Translations under genes and position numbers: made by a program
Shown here: positions 1 to 15,300 of the stretch, piece after piece
Layout: each line of letters begins with the position of its first letter
Numbering within the stretch: the stretch's first letter is position 1
The notes under the pieces: model-generated
What the model saw: only the letters and a program-made list of their open reading frames with translations
Database searches by the model: none
Told to the model about the DNA's origin: nothing
Source of the DNA: Eledone cirrhosa
Taxonomy: Eukaryota > Mollusca > Cephalopoda > Octopoda > Eledonidae
Length of the DNA stretch: 64,000 nucleotides
Reading direction: 5' to 3'
NCBI GenBank assembly: GCA_964016885.1
Contig: OZ024744.1
Coordinates: 30,082,449 to 30,146,448 of the forward strand

Positions 1-3000
1 TGTAAATAGGACAGTCACACCTACATCTGACTATAGATACACCTAGAACACAAAGTAATCATTTTATGTCCCTCTACGTAAATAGGACAGTCACACCTAC
101 ATCTGACTATAGATACACCTAGAACACAAAGTAATCAATGTATGTCCCTCTATGTAAATAGGACAGTCACACCTACATCTGACTATAGATACACCTAGAA
201 CACATAGTAATCACAGTATGTCCCACTATGTAAATAGGACAGTCACACCTACATCTGACCATAGATACACCTAGAACACAAAGTAATCACTGTATGTCCC
301 TCTATGTAAATAGGACAGTCACACCTACATCTGACCATAGATACACCTAGAACACAAAGTAATCACTGTATGTCCCTCTATGTAAATAGGACAGTCACAC
401 CTACATCTGACAATAGATACACCTAGAACACAAAGTAATCACTGTATGTCCCTCTATGAAAATAGGACAGTCACACCTACATCTAACTATAGATACACCT
501 AGAACACAAAGTAATCAATGTATGTCCCTGTATGTAAATAGGACAGTCACACCTACATCTGACCATAGATACACCTAGAACACAAAGTAATCACTGTATA
601 TCCCTCTATGTAAATAGGACAGTCACACCTACATCTGACCATAGATACACCTAGAACACAAAGTAATCACTGTATGTCCCTCTATGTAAATAGGACAGTC
701 ACACCTACACCTGACCATAGATACACCTAGAACACAAAGTAATCAATTTATGTCCCTCTATGTAAATAGGACAGTCACACCTACCTCTGACCATAGATAC
801 ACCTCGAACACAAAGTAATCACTGTATGTCCCTCTATGTAAATAGGACAGTCACACCTACATTTGACTATAGATACACCTAGAACACAAAGTAATCATTT
901 TATGTCCCTCTACGTAAATAGGACAGTCACACCTACATCTGACTATAGATACACATAGAACACAAAGTAATCAATGTATGTCCCTCTATGTAAATAGGAC
1001 AGTCACACCTACATCTGACCATAGATACACCTGGAACACAAAGTAATCACTGTATGTCCCTCTATGTAAATAGGACAGTCACACCTACATCTGACTATAG
1101 ATACACCTAGAACACAAAGTAATCATTTTATGTCCCTCTACGTAAATAGGACAGTCACACCTACATCTGACTACAGATACACCTAGAACACAAAGTAATC
1201 AATGTATGTCCCTCTATGTAAATAGGACATTCACACCTACATCTGACCATAGATACACCTAGAACACAAAGTAATCACTGTATGTCCCTCTATGTAAATA
1301 GTACAGTCACACCTACATCTGACCATAGATCCACCTAGAACACAAAGTAATCACGGTATGTCCCTCTATGTAAATAGGACAGTCACACCTACATCTGACC
1401 ATAGATACACCTAGAACACAAAGTAATCACTGTATGTCCCTCTATGTAAATAGGACAGTCACACCTACTTCTGACAATAGATACACCTAGAACACAAAGT
1501 AATCACTGTATGTCCCTCTATGAAAATAGGACAGTCACACCTACATCTAACTATAGATACACCTAGAACACAAAGTAATCAATGTATGTCCCTGTATGTA
1601 AATAGGACAGTCACACCTACATCTGACCATAGATACACCTAGAACACAAAGTAATCACTGTATGTCCCTCTATGTAAATAGGACAGTCACACCTACATCT
1701 GACCATAGATACACCTAGAACACAAAGTAATCAATTTATGTCCCTCTATGTAAATAGGACAGTCACACTTACCTCTGACCATAGATACACCTCGAACACA
1801 AAGTAATCACTGTATGTCCCTCTATGTAAATAAGACAGTCACACCTAGATCTGACCATAGATACACATATAACACAAAGTAATCGCTGTATGTCCCTCTA
1901 TGTAAATAAGACAGTCACACCTACATCTGACTATAGATACACCTAGAACACAAAGTAATCACTGTATGTCCCTCTATGTAAAAAGGACAGTCACACCTAC
2001 ATCTGACTATAGATACACCTAGAACACAAAGTAATCATTTTATATCCCTCTACGTAAATAGGACAGTCACACGTACATCTGACTATAGATACACCTAGAA
2101 CACAAAGTAATCAATGTATGTCCCTCTATGTAAATAGGACAGTCACACCTACATCTGACCATAGATACACCTAGAACACAAAGTAATCACTGTATGTCCC
2201 TCTATGTAAATAGGACAGTCACACCTACATCTGACCATAGATACACCTAGAACACAAAGTAATCACTGTATGTCCCTCTATGTAAATAGGACAGACACAC
2301 CTACATCTGACAATAGATACACCTAGAACACAAAGTAATCACTGTATGTCCCTCTATGAAAATAGGACAGTCACACCTACATTTGACTATAGATACACCT
2401 AGAACACAAAGTAATCATTTTATGTCCCTCTACGTAAATAGGACAGTCACACCTACATCTGACTATAGATACACATAGAACACAAAGTAATCAATGTATG
2501 TCCCTCTATGTAAATAGGACAGTCACACCTACATCTGACCATAGATACACCTAGAACACAAAGTAATCACTGTATGTCCCTCTATGTAAATAGGACAGTC
2601 ACACCTACATCTGACTATAGATACACCTAGAACACAAAGTAATCATTTTATGTCCCTCTACGTAAATAGGACAGTCACACCTACATCTGACTACAGATAC
2701 ACCTAGAACACAAAGTAATCAATGTATGTCCCTCTATGTAAATAGGACATTCACACCTACATCTGACCATAGATACACCTAGAACACAAAGTAATCACTG
2801 TATGTCCCTCTATGTAAATAGTACAGTCACACCTACATCTGACCATAGATCCACCTAGAACACAAAGTAATCACGGTATGTCCCTCTATGTAAATAGGAC
2901 AGTCACACCTACATCTGACAATAGATACACCTAGAACACAAAGTAATCACTGTATGTCCCTCTATGAAAATAGGACAGTCACACCTACATTTGACTATAG

Positions 3001-6000
3001 ATACACCTAGAACACAAAGTAATCAATGTATGTCCCTCTATGTAAATAGGACAGTCACACCTACATCTGACCATAGATACACCTAGAACACAAAGTAATC
3101 ACTGTATGTCCCTCTATGTAAATAGGACAGTCACACCTACATCTGACCATAGATACACCTAGAACACAAAGTAATCACTGTATGTCCCTCTATGTAAATA
3201 GGACAGTCACACCTACATCTGACAATAGATACACCTAGAACACAAAGTAATCACTGTATGTCCCTCTATGTAAATAGGACAGTCACACCTACATCTGACC
3301 ATAGATACACCTAGAACACAAAGTAATCAATTTATGTCCCTCTATGTAAATAGGACAGTCACACCTACCTCTGACCATAGATACACCTCGAACACAAAGT
3401 AATCACTGTATGTCCCTCTATGTAAATAAGACAGTCACACCTAGATCTGACCATAGATACACATATAACACAAAGTAATCGCTGTATGTCCCTCTATGTA
3501 AATAAGACAGTCACACCTACATCTGACTATAGATACACCTAGAACACAAAGTAATCATTTTATGTCCCTCTACGTAAATAGTACAGTCACACCTACATCT
3601 GACCATAGATCCACCTAGAACACAAAGTAATCACGGTATGTCCCTCTATGTAAATAGGACAGTCACACCTACATCTGACAATAGATACACCTAGAACACA
3701 AAGTAATCACTGTATGTCCCTCTATGAAAATAGGACAGTCACACCTACATCTGACTATAGATACACCTAGAACACAAAGTAATCATTTTATGTCCCTCTA
3801 CGTAAATAGGACAGTCACACCTACATCTGACTTTAGATACACCTAGAACACAAAGTAATCAATGTATGTCCGTCTATGTAAATAGGACAGTCACACCTAC
3901 ATCTGACCATAGATACACCTAGAACACAAAGTAATCACTGTATGTCCCTCTATGTAAATAGGACAGTCACACCTACATCTGACTATAGATACACCTAGAA
4001 CACAAAGTAATCATTTTATATCCCTCTACGTAAATAGGACAGTCACACGTACATCTGACTATAGATACACCTAGAACACAAAGTAATCAATGTATGTCCC
4101 TCTATGTAAATAGGACAGTCACACCTACATCTGACCATAGATACACCTAGTACACAAAGTAATCACTGTATGTCCCTCTATGTAAATAGGACAGTCACAC
4201 CTACATCTGACCATAGATACACCTAGAACACAAAGTAATCACTGTATGTCCCTCTATGTAAATAGGACAGACACACCTACATCTGACAATAGATACACCT
4301 AGAACACAAAGTAATCACTGTATGTCCCTCTATAAAAATAGGACAGTCACACCTACATTTGACTATAGATACACCTAGAACACAAAGTAATCATTTTATG
4401 TCCCTCTACGTAAATAGGACAGTCACACCTACATCTGACTATAGATACACATAGAACACAAAGGAATCAATGTATGTCCCTCTATGTAAATAGGACAGTC
4501 ACACCTACATCTGACCATAGATACACCTAGAACACAAAGTAATCACTGTATGTCCCTCTATGTAAATAGGACAGTCACACCTACATCTGAATATAGATAC
4601 ACCTAGAACACAAAGTAATCATTTTATGTCCCTCTACGTAAATAGGACAGTCACACCTACATCTGACTACAGATACACCTAGAACACAAAGTAATCAATG
4701 TATGTCCCTCTATGTAAATAGGACAGTCACACCTACATCTGACCATAGATACACCTAGAACACAAAGTAATCACTCTATGTCCCTCTATGTAAATAGTAC
4801 AGTCACACCTACATCTGACCATAGATCCACCTAGAACACAAAGTAATCACGGTATGTCCCTCTATGTAAATAGGACAGTCACACCTACATCTGACAATAG
4901 ATACACCTAGAACACAAAGTAATCACTGTATGTCCCTCTATGAAAATAGGACAGTCACACCTACATCTGACTATAGATACACCTAGAACACAAAGTAATC
5001 ATTTTATGTCCCTCTACGTAAATAGGACAGTCACACCTACATCTGACTATAGATACACCTAGAACACAAAGAAATCAATGTATGTCCGTCTATGTAAATA
5101 GGACAGTCACACCTACATCTGACCATAGATACACCTAGAACACAAAGTAATCACTGTATGTCCCTCTATGTAAATAGGACAGTCACACCTACATCTGACT
5201 ATAGATACACCTAGAACACAAAGTAATCATTTTATGTCCCTCTACGTAAATAGGACAGTCACACCTACATCTGACTATAGATACACCTAGAACACAAAGT
5301 AATCAATGTATGTCCCTCTATGTAAATAGGACAGTCACACCTACATCTGACTATAGATACACCTAGAACACAAAGTAATCACTGTATGTCCCTCTATGTA
5401 AATAGGACAGTCACACCTACATCTGACCATAGATACACCTAGAACACAAAGTAATCACTGTATGTCCCTCTATGTAAATAGGACAGTCACACCTACATCT
5501 GACCATAGATACACCTAGAACACAAAGTAATCACTGTATGTCCCTCTATGTAAATAGGACAGTCACACCTACATCTGACAATAGATACACCTAGAACACA
5601 AAGTAATCACTGTATGTCCCTCTATGAAAATAGGACAGTCACACCTACATCTAACTATAGATACACCTAGAACACAAAGTAATCAATGTATGTCCCTGTA
5701 TGTAAATAGGACAGTCACACCTATATCTGACCATAGATACACCTAGAACACAAAGTAATCACTGTATGTCCCTCTATGTAAATAGGACAGTCACACCTAC
5801 ATCTGACCATAGATACACCTAGAACACAAAGTAATCACTGTATGTCCCTCTATGTAAATAGGACAGTCACACCTACATCTGACAATAGATACACCTAGAA
5901 CACAAAGTAATCACTGTATGTCCCTCTATGTAAATAGGACAGTCACACCTACATCTGACCATAGATACACCTAGAACACAAAGTAATCAATTTATGTCCC

Positions 6001-7520
6001 TCTATGTAAATAGGACAGTCACACCTACCTCTGACCATAGATACACCTCGAACACAAAGTAATCACTGTATGTCCCTCTATGTAAATAAGACAGTCACAC
6101 CTAGATCTGACCATAGATACACATATAACACAAAGTAATCGCTGTATGTCCCTCTATGTAAATAAGACAGTCACACCTACATCTGACTATAGATACACCT
6201 AGAACACAAAGTAATCATTTTATGTCCCTCTACGTAAATAGGACAGTCACACCTACATCTGACTATAGATACACCTAGAACACAAAGTAATCAATGTATG
6301 TCCGTCTATGTAAATAGGACAGTCACACCTACATCTGACCATAGATACACCTAGAACACAAAGTAATCACTGTATGTCCCTCTATGTAAATAGGACAGTC
6401 ACACCTACATCTGACTATAGATACACCTAGAACACAAAGTAATCATTTTATGTCCCTCTACGTAAATAGGACAGTCACACCTACATCTGACTATAGATAC
6501 ACCTAGAACACAAAGTAATCAATGTATGTCCCTCTATGTAAATAGGACAGTCACACCTACATCTGACTATAGATACACCTAGAACACATAGTAATCACAG
6601 TATGTCCCACTATGTAAATAGGACAGTCACACCTACATCTGACCATAGATACACCTAGAACACAAAGTAATCACTGTATGTCACTCTATGTAAATAGGAC
6701 AGTCACACCTACATCTGACCATAGATACACCTAGAACACAAAGTAATCACTGTATGTCCCTCTATGTAAATAGGACAGTCACACCTACATCTGACAATAG
6801 ATACACCTAGAACACAAAGTAATCACTGTATGTCCCTCTATGAAAATAGGACAGTCACACCTACATCTAACTATAGATACACCTAGAACACAAAGTAATC
6901 AATGTATGTCCCTGTATGTAAATAGGACAGTCACACCTATATCTGACCATAGATACACCTAGAACACAAAGTAATCACTGTATGTCCCTCTATGTAAATA
7001 GGACAGTCACACCTACATCTGACCATAGATACACCTAGAACACAAAGTAATCACTGTATGTCCCTCTATGTAAATAGGACAGTCACACCTACATCTGACA
7101 ATAGATACACCTAGAACACAAAGTAATCACTGTATGTCCCTCTATGTAAATAGGACAGTCACACCTACATCTGACCATAGATACACCTAGAACACAAAGT
7201 AATCAATTTATGTCCCTCTATGTAAATAGGACAGTCACACCTACCTCTGACCATAGATACACCTCGAACACAAAGTAATCACTGTATGTCCCTCTATGTA
7301 AATAAGACAGTCACACCTAGATCTGACCATAGATACACATATAACACAAAGTAATCGCTGTATGTCCCTCTATGTAAATAAGACAGTCACACCTACATCT
7401 GACTATAGATACACCTAGAACACAAAGTAATCATTTTATGTCCCTCTACGTAAATAGGACAGTCACACCTACATCTGACTATAGATACACCTAGAACACA
7501 AAGTAATCAATGTATGTCCG

Positions 7521-10500
7521 TCTATGTAAATAGGACAGTCACACCTACATCTGACCATAGATACACCTAGAACACAAAGTAATCACTGTATGTCCCTCTA
7601 TGTAAATAGGACAGTCACACCTACATCTGACTATAGATACACCTAGAACACAAAGTAATCATTTTATGTCCCTCTACGTAAATAGGACAGTCACACCTAC
7701 ATCTGACTATAGATACACCTAGAACACAAAGTAATCAATGTATGTCCCTCTATGTAAATAGGACAGTCACACCTACATCTGACTATAGATACACCTAGAA
7801 CACATAGTAATCACAGTATGTCCCACTATGTAAATAGGACAGTCACACCTACATCTGACCATAGATACACCTAGAACACGAAGTAATCACTGTATGTCAC
7901 TCTATGTAAATAGGACAGTCAAACCTACATCTGACCATAGATACACCTAGAACACAAAGTAATCACTGTATGTCCCTCTATGTAAATAGGACAGTCACAC
8001 CTACATCTGACAATAGATACACCTAGAACACAAAGTAATCACTGTATGTCCCTCTATGAAAATAGGACAGTCACACCTACATCTAACTATAGATACACCT
8101 AGAACACAAAGTAATCAATGTATGTCCCTGTATGTAAATAGGACAGTCACACCTACATCTGACCATAGATACACCTAGAACACAAAGTAATCACTGTATA
8201 TCCCTCTATGTAAATAGGACAGTCACACCTACATCTGACCATAGATACACCTAGAACACAAAGTAATCACTGTATGTCCCTCTATGTAAATAGGACAGTC
8301 ACACATACACCTGACCATAGATACACCTAGAACACAAAGTAATCAATTTATGTCCCTCTATGTAAATAGGACAGTCACACCTACCTCTGACCATAGATAC
8401 ACCTCGAACACAAAGTAATCACTGTATGTCCCTCTATGTAAATAGGACAGTCACACCTACATTTGACTATAGATACACCTAGAACACAAAGTAATCATTT
8501 TATGTCCCTCTACGTAAATAGGACAGTCACACCTACATCCGACTATAGATACACATAGAACACAAAGTAATCAATGTATGTCCCTCTATGTAAATAGGAC
8601 AGTCACACCTACATCTGACCATAGATACACCTGGAACACAAAGTAATCACTGTATGTCCCTCTATGTAAATAGGACAGTCACACCTACATCTGACTATAG
8701 ATACACCTAGAACACAAAGTAATCATTTTATGTCCCTCTACGTAAATAGGACAGTCACACCTACATCTGACTACAGATACACCTAGAACACAAAGTAATC
8801 AATGTATGTCCCTCTATGTAAATAGGACATTCACACCTACATCTGACCATAGATACACCTAGAACACAAAGTAATCACTGTATGTCCCTCTATGTAAATA
8901 GTACAGTCACACCTACATCTGACCATAGATCCACCTAGAACACAAAGTAATCACGGTATGTCCCTCTATGTAAATAGGACAGTCACACCTACATCTGACC
9001 ATAGATACACCTAGAACACAAAGTAATCACTGTATGTCCCTCTATGTAAATAGGACAGTCACACCTACTTCTGACAATAGATACACCTAGAACACAAAGT
9101 AATCACTGTATGTCCCTCTATGAAAATAGGACAGTCACACCTACATCTAACTATAGATACACCTAGAACACAAAGTAATCAATGTATGTCCCTGTATGTA
9201 AATAGGACAGTCACACCTACATCTGACCATAGATACACCTAGAACACAAAGTAATCACTGTATGTCCCTCTATGTAAATAGGACAGTCACACCTACATCT
9301 GACCATAGATACACCTAGAACACAAAGTAATCACTGTATGTCCCTCTATGTAAATAGGACAGTCACACCTACATCTGACAATAGATACACCTAGAACACA
9401 AAGTAATCACTGTATGTCCCTCTATGTAAATAGGACAGTCACACCTACATCTGACCATAGATACACCTAGAACACAAAGTAATCAATTTATGTCCCTCTA
9501 TGTAAATAGGACAGTCACACCTACCTCTGACCATAGATACACCTCGAACACAAAGTAATCACTGTATGTCCCTCTATGTAAATAAGACAGTCACACCTAG
9601 ATCTGACCATAGATACACATATAACACAAAGTAATCGCTGTATGTCCCTCTATGTAAATAAGACAGTCACACCTACCTCTGACTATAGATACACCTAGAA
9701 CACAAAGTAATCACTGTATGTCCCTCTATGTAAATAGGACAGTCACACCTACATCTGACTATAGATACACCTAGAACACAAAGTAATCATTTTATATCCC
9801 TCTACGTAAATAGGACAGTCACACGTACATCTGACTATAGATACACCTAGAACACAAAGTAATCAATGTATGTCCCTCTATGTAAATAGGACAGTCACAC
9901 CTACATCTGACCATAGATACACCTAGAACACAAAGTAATCACTGTATGTCCCTCTATGTAAATAGGACAGTCACACCTACATCTGACTATAGATACACCT
10001 AGAACACAAAGTAATCATTTTATGTCCCTCTACGTAAATAGGACAGTCACACCTACATCTGACTATAGATACACCTAGAACACAAAGTAATCAATGTATG
10101 TCCCTCTATGTAAATAGGACAGTCACACCTACATCTGACTATAGATACACCTAGAACACATAGTAATCACAGTATGTCCCACTATGTAAATAGGACAGTC
10201 ACACCTACATCTGACCATAGATACACCTAGAACACGAAGTAATCACTGTATGTCACTCTATGTAAATAGGACAGTCAAACCTACATCTGACCATAGATAC
10301 ACCTAGAACACAAAGTAATCACTGTATGTCCCTCTATGTAAATAGGACAGTCACACCTACATCTGACAATAGATACACCTAGAACACAAAGTAATCACTG
10401 TATGTCCCTCTATGAAAATAGGACAGTCACACCTACATCTAACTATAGATACACCTAGAACACAAAGTAATCAATGTATGTCCCTGTATGTAAATAGGAC

Positions 10501-12338
10501 AGTCACACCTACATCTGACCATAGATACACCTAGAACACAAAGTAATCACTGTATATCCCTCTATGTAAATAGGACAGTCACACCTACATCTGACCATAG
10601 ATACACCTAGAACACAAAGTAATCACTGTATGTCCCTCTATGTAAATAGGACAGTCACACATACACCTGACCATAGATACACCTAGAACACAAAGTAATC
10701 AATTTATGTCCCTCTATGTAAATAGGACAGTCACACCTACCTCTGACCATAGATACACCTCGAACACAAAGTAATCACTGTATGTCCCTCTATGTAAATA
10801 GGACAGTCACACCTACATTTGACTATAGATACACCTAGAACACAAAGTAATCATTTTATGTCCCTCTACGTAAATAGGACAGTCACACCTACATCCGACT
10901 ATAGATACACATAGAACACAAAGTAATCAATGTATGTCCCTCTATGTAAATAGGACAGTCACACCTACATCTGACCATAGATACACCTGGAACACAAAGT
11001 AATCACTGTATGTCCCTCTATGTAAATAGGACAGTCACACCTACATCTGACTATAGATACACCTAGAACACAAAGTAATCATTTTATGTCCCTCTACGTA
11101 AATAGGACAGTCACACCTACATCTGACTACAGATACACCTAGAACACAAAGTAATCAATGTATGTCCCTCTATGTAAATAGGACATTCACACCTACATCT
11201 GACCATAGATACACCTAGAACACAAAGTAATCACTGTATGTCCCTCTATGTAAATAGTACAGTCACACCTACATCTGACCATAGATCCACCTAGAACACA
11301 AAGTAATCACGGTATGTCCCTCTATGTAAATAGGACAGTCACACCTACATCTGACCATAGATACACCTAGAACACAAAGTAATCACTGTATGTCCCTCTA
11401 TGTAAATAGGACAGTCACACCTACTTCTGACAATAGATACACCTAGAACACAAAGTAATCACTGTATGTCCCTCTATGAAAATAGGACAGTCACACCTAC
11501 ATCTAACTATAGATACACCTAGAACACAAAGTAATCAATGTATGTCCCTGTATGTAAATAGGACAGTCACACCTACATCTGACCATAGATACACCTAGAA
11601 CACAAAGTAATCACTGTATGTCCCTCTATGTAAATAGGACAGTCACACCTACATCTGACCATAGATACACCTAGAACACAAAGTAATCACTGTATGTCCC
11701 TCTATGTAAATAGGACAGTCACACCTACATCTGACAATAGATACACCTAGAACACAAAGTAATCACTGTATGTCCCTCTATGTAAATAGGACAGTCACAC
11801 CTACATCTGACCATAGATACACCTAGAACACAAAGTAATCAATTTATGTCCCTCTATGTAAATAGGACAGTCACACCTACCTCTGACCATAGATACACCT
11901 CGAACACAAAGTAATCACTGTATGTCCCTCTATGTAAATAAGACAGTCACACCTAGATCTGACCATAGATACACATATAACACAAAGTAATCGCTGTATG
12001 TCCCTCTATGTAAATAAGACAGTCACACCTACCTCTGACTATAGATACACCTAGAACACAAAGTAATCACTGTATGTCCCTCTATGTAAATAGGACAGTC
12101 ACACCTACATCTGACTATAGATACACCTAGAACACAAAGTAATCATTTTATATCCCTCTACGTAAATAGGACAGTCACACGTACATCTGACTATAGATAC
12201 ACCTAGAACACAAAGTAATCAATGTATGTCCCTCTATGTAAATAGGACAGTCACACCTACATCTGACCATAGATACACCTAGAACACAAAGTAATCACTG
12301 TATGTCCCTCTATGTAAATAGGACAGTCACACCTACAT
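7521..12338 (+). repeat. Two tandem copies of a 31-monomer (2356-bp) higher-order unit
   Basis: Rare variants recur at exactly 2356 bp = 31 x 76. The cacatagtaatcacag variant lies at 7801 and 10157, ctacttctgac at 9065 and 11421, and an agacagtcacacctacctct variant at 9661 and 12017. The match begins after 7520, where tgtccg meets tgtccc, and breaks near 9981/12338. The same variants also occur exactly 7600 bp (100 monomers) upstream, at 201 and 1465, so positions 1-1700 are a third, two-monomer-shorter relative of this unit. Confidence 0.85.
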
Positions 12339-15300
12339 CTGACCATAGATACACCTAGAACACAAAGTAATCACTGTATGTCCCTCTATGTAAATAGGAC
12401 AGACACACCTACATCTGACAATAGATACACCTAGAACACAAAGTAATCACTGTATGTCCCTCTATGAAAATAGGACAGTCACACCTACATTTGACTATAG
12501 ATACACCTAGAACACAAAGTAATCATTTTATGTCCCTCTACGTAAATAGGACAGTCACACCTACATCTGACTATAGATACACATAGAACACAAAGTAATC
12601 AATGTATGTCCCTCTATGTAAATAGGACAGTCACACCTACATCTGACCATAGATACACCTAGAACACAAAGTAATCACTGTATGTCCCTCTATGTAAATA
12701 GGACAGTCACACCTACATCTGACTATAGATACACCTAGAACACAAAGTAATCATTTTATGTCCCTCTACGTAAATAGGACAGTCACACCTACATCTGACT
12801 ACAGATACACCTAGAACACAAAGTAATCAATGTATGTCCCTCTATGTAAATAGGACATTCACACCTACATCTGACCATAGATACACCTAGAACACAAAGT
12901 AATCACTGTATGTCCCTCTATGTAAATAGTACAGTCACACCTACATCTGACCATAGATCCACCTAGAACACAAAGTAATCACGGTATGTCCCTCTATGTA
13001 AATAGGACAGTCACACCTACATCTGACAATAGATACACCTAGAACACAAAGTAATCACTGTATGTCCCTCTATGAAAATAGGACAGTCACACCTACATTT
13101 GACTATAGATACACCTAGAACACAAAGTAATCAATGTATGTCCCTCTATGTAAATAGGACAGTCACACCTACATCTGACCATAGATACACCTAGAACACA
13201 AAGTAATCAATTTATGTCCCTCTATGTAAATAGGACAGTCACACCTACCTCTGACCATAGATACACCTCGAACACAAAGTAATCACTGTATGTCCCTCTA
13301 TGTAAATAAGACAGTCACACCTAGATCTGACCATAGATACACATATAACACAAAGTAATCGCTGTATGTCCCTCTATGTAAATAAGACAGTCACACCTAC
13401 ATCTGACTATAGATACACCTAGAACACAAAGTAATCATTTTATGTCCCTCTACGTAAATAGTACAGTCACACCTACATCTGACCATAGATCCACCTAGAA
13501 CACAAAGTAATCACGGTATGTCCCTCTATGTAAATAGGACAGTCACACCTACATCTGACAATAGATACACCTAGAACACAAAGTAATCACTGTATGTCCC
13601 TCTATGAAAATAGGACAGTCACACCTACATCTGACTATAGATACACCTAGAACACAAAGTAATCATTTTATGTCCCTCTACGTAAATAGGACAGTCACAC
13701 CTACATCTGACTTTAGATACACCTAGAACACAAAGTAATCAATGTATGTCCGTCTATGTAAATAGGACAGTCACACCTACATCTGACCATAGATACACCT
13801 AGAACACAAAGTAATCACTGTATGTCCCTCTATGTAAATAGGACAGTCACACCTACATCTGACTATAGATACACCTAGAACACAAAGTAATCATTTTATG
13901 TCCCTCTACGTAAATAGGACAGTCACACCTACATCTGACTATAGATACACCTAGAACACAAAGTAATCAATGTATGTCCCTCTATGTAAATAGGACAGTC
14001 ACACCTACATCTGACCATAGATACACCTAGAACACAAAGTAATCACTGTATGTCCCTCTATGTAAATAGGACAGTCACACCTACATCTGACCATAGATAC
14101 ACCTAGAACACAAAGTAATCATTTTATATCCCTCTACGTAAATAGGACAGTCACACGTACATCTGACTATAGATACACCTAGAACACAAAGTAATCAATG
14201 TATGTCCCTCTATGTAATTAGGACAGTCACACCTACATCTGACCATAGATACACCTAGAACACAAAGTAATCACTGTACGTCCCTCTATGTAAATAGGAC
14301 AGTCACACCTACATCTGACCATAGATACACCTAGAACACAAAGTAATCACTGTATGTCCCTCTATGTAAATAGGACAGACACACCTACATCTGACAATAG
14401 ATACACCTAGAACACAAAGTAATCACTGTATGTCCCTCTATGAAAATAGGACAGTCACACCTACGTTTGACTATAGATACACCTAGAACACAAAGTAATC
14501 ATTTTATGTCCCTCTACGTAAATAGGACAGTCACACCTACATCTGACTATAGATACACATAGAACACAAAGTAATCAATGTATGTCCCTCTATGTAAATA
14601 GTACAGTCACACCTACATCTGACCATAGATCCACCTAGAACACAAAGTAATCACGGTATGTCCCTCTATGTAAATAGGACAGTCACACCTACATCTGACC
14701 ATAGATACACCTAGAACACAAAGTAATCACTGTATGTCCCTCTATGTAAATAGGACAGTCACACCTACTTCTGACAATAGATACACCTAGAACACAAAGT
14801 AATCACTGTATGTCCCTCTATGAAAATAGGACAGTCACACCTACATCTAACTATAGATACACCTAGAACACAAAGTAATCAATGTATGTCCCTGTATGTA
14901 AATAGGACAGTCACACCTACATCTGACCATAGATACACCTAGAACACAAAGTAATCACTGTATGTCCCTCTATGTAAATAGGACAGTCACACCTACATCT
15001 GACCATAGATACACCTAGAACACAAAGTAATCACTGTATGTCCCTCTATGTAAATAGGACAGTCACACCTACATCTGACAATAGATACACCTAGAACACA
15101 AAGTAATCACTGTATGTCCCTCTATGTAAATAGGACAGTCACACCTACATCTGACCATAGATAGACCTAGAACACAAAGTAATCAATTTATGTCCCTCTA
15201 TGTAAATAGGACAGTCACACCTACCTCTGACCATAGATACACCTCGAACACAAAGTAATCACTGTATGTCCCTCTATGTAAATAAGACAGTCACACCTAG

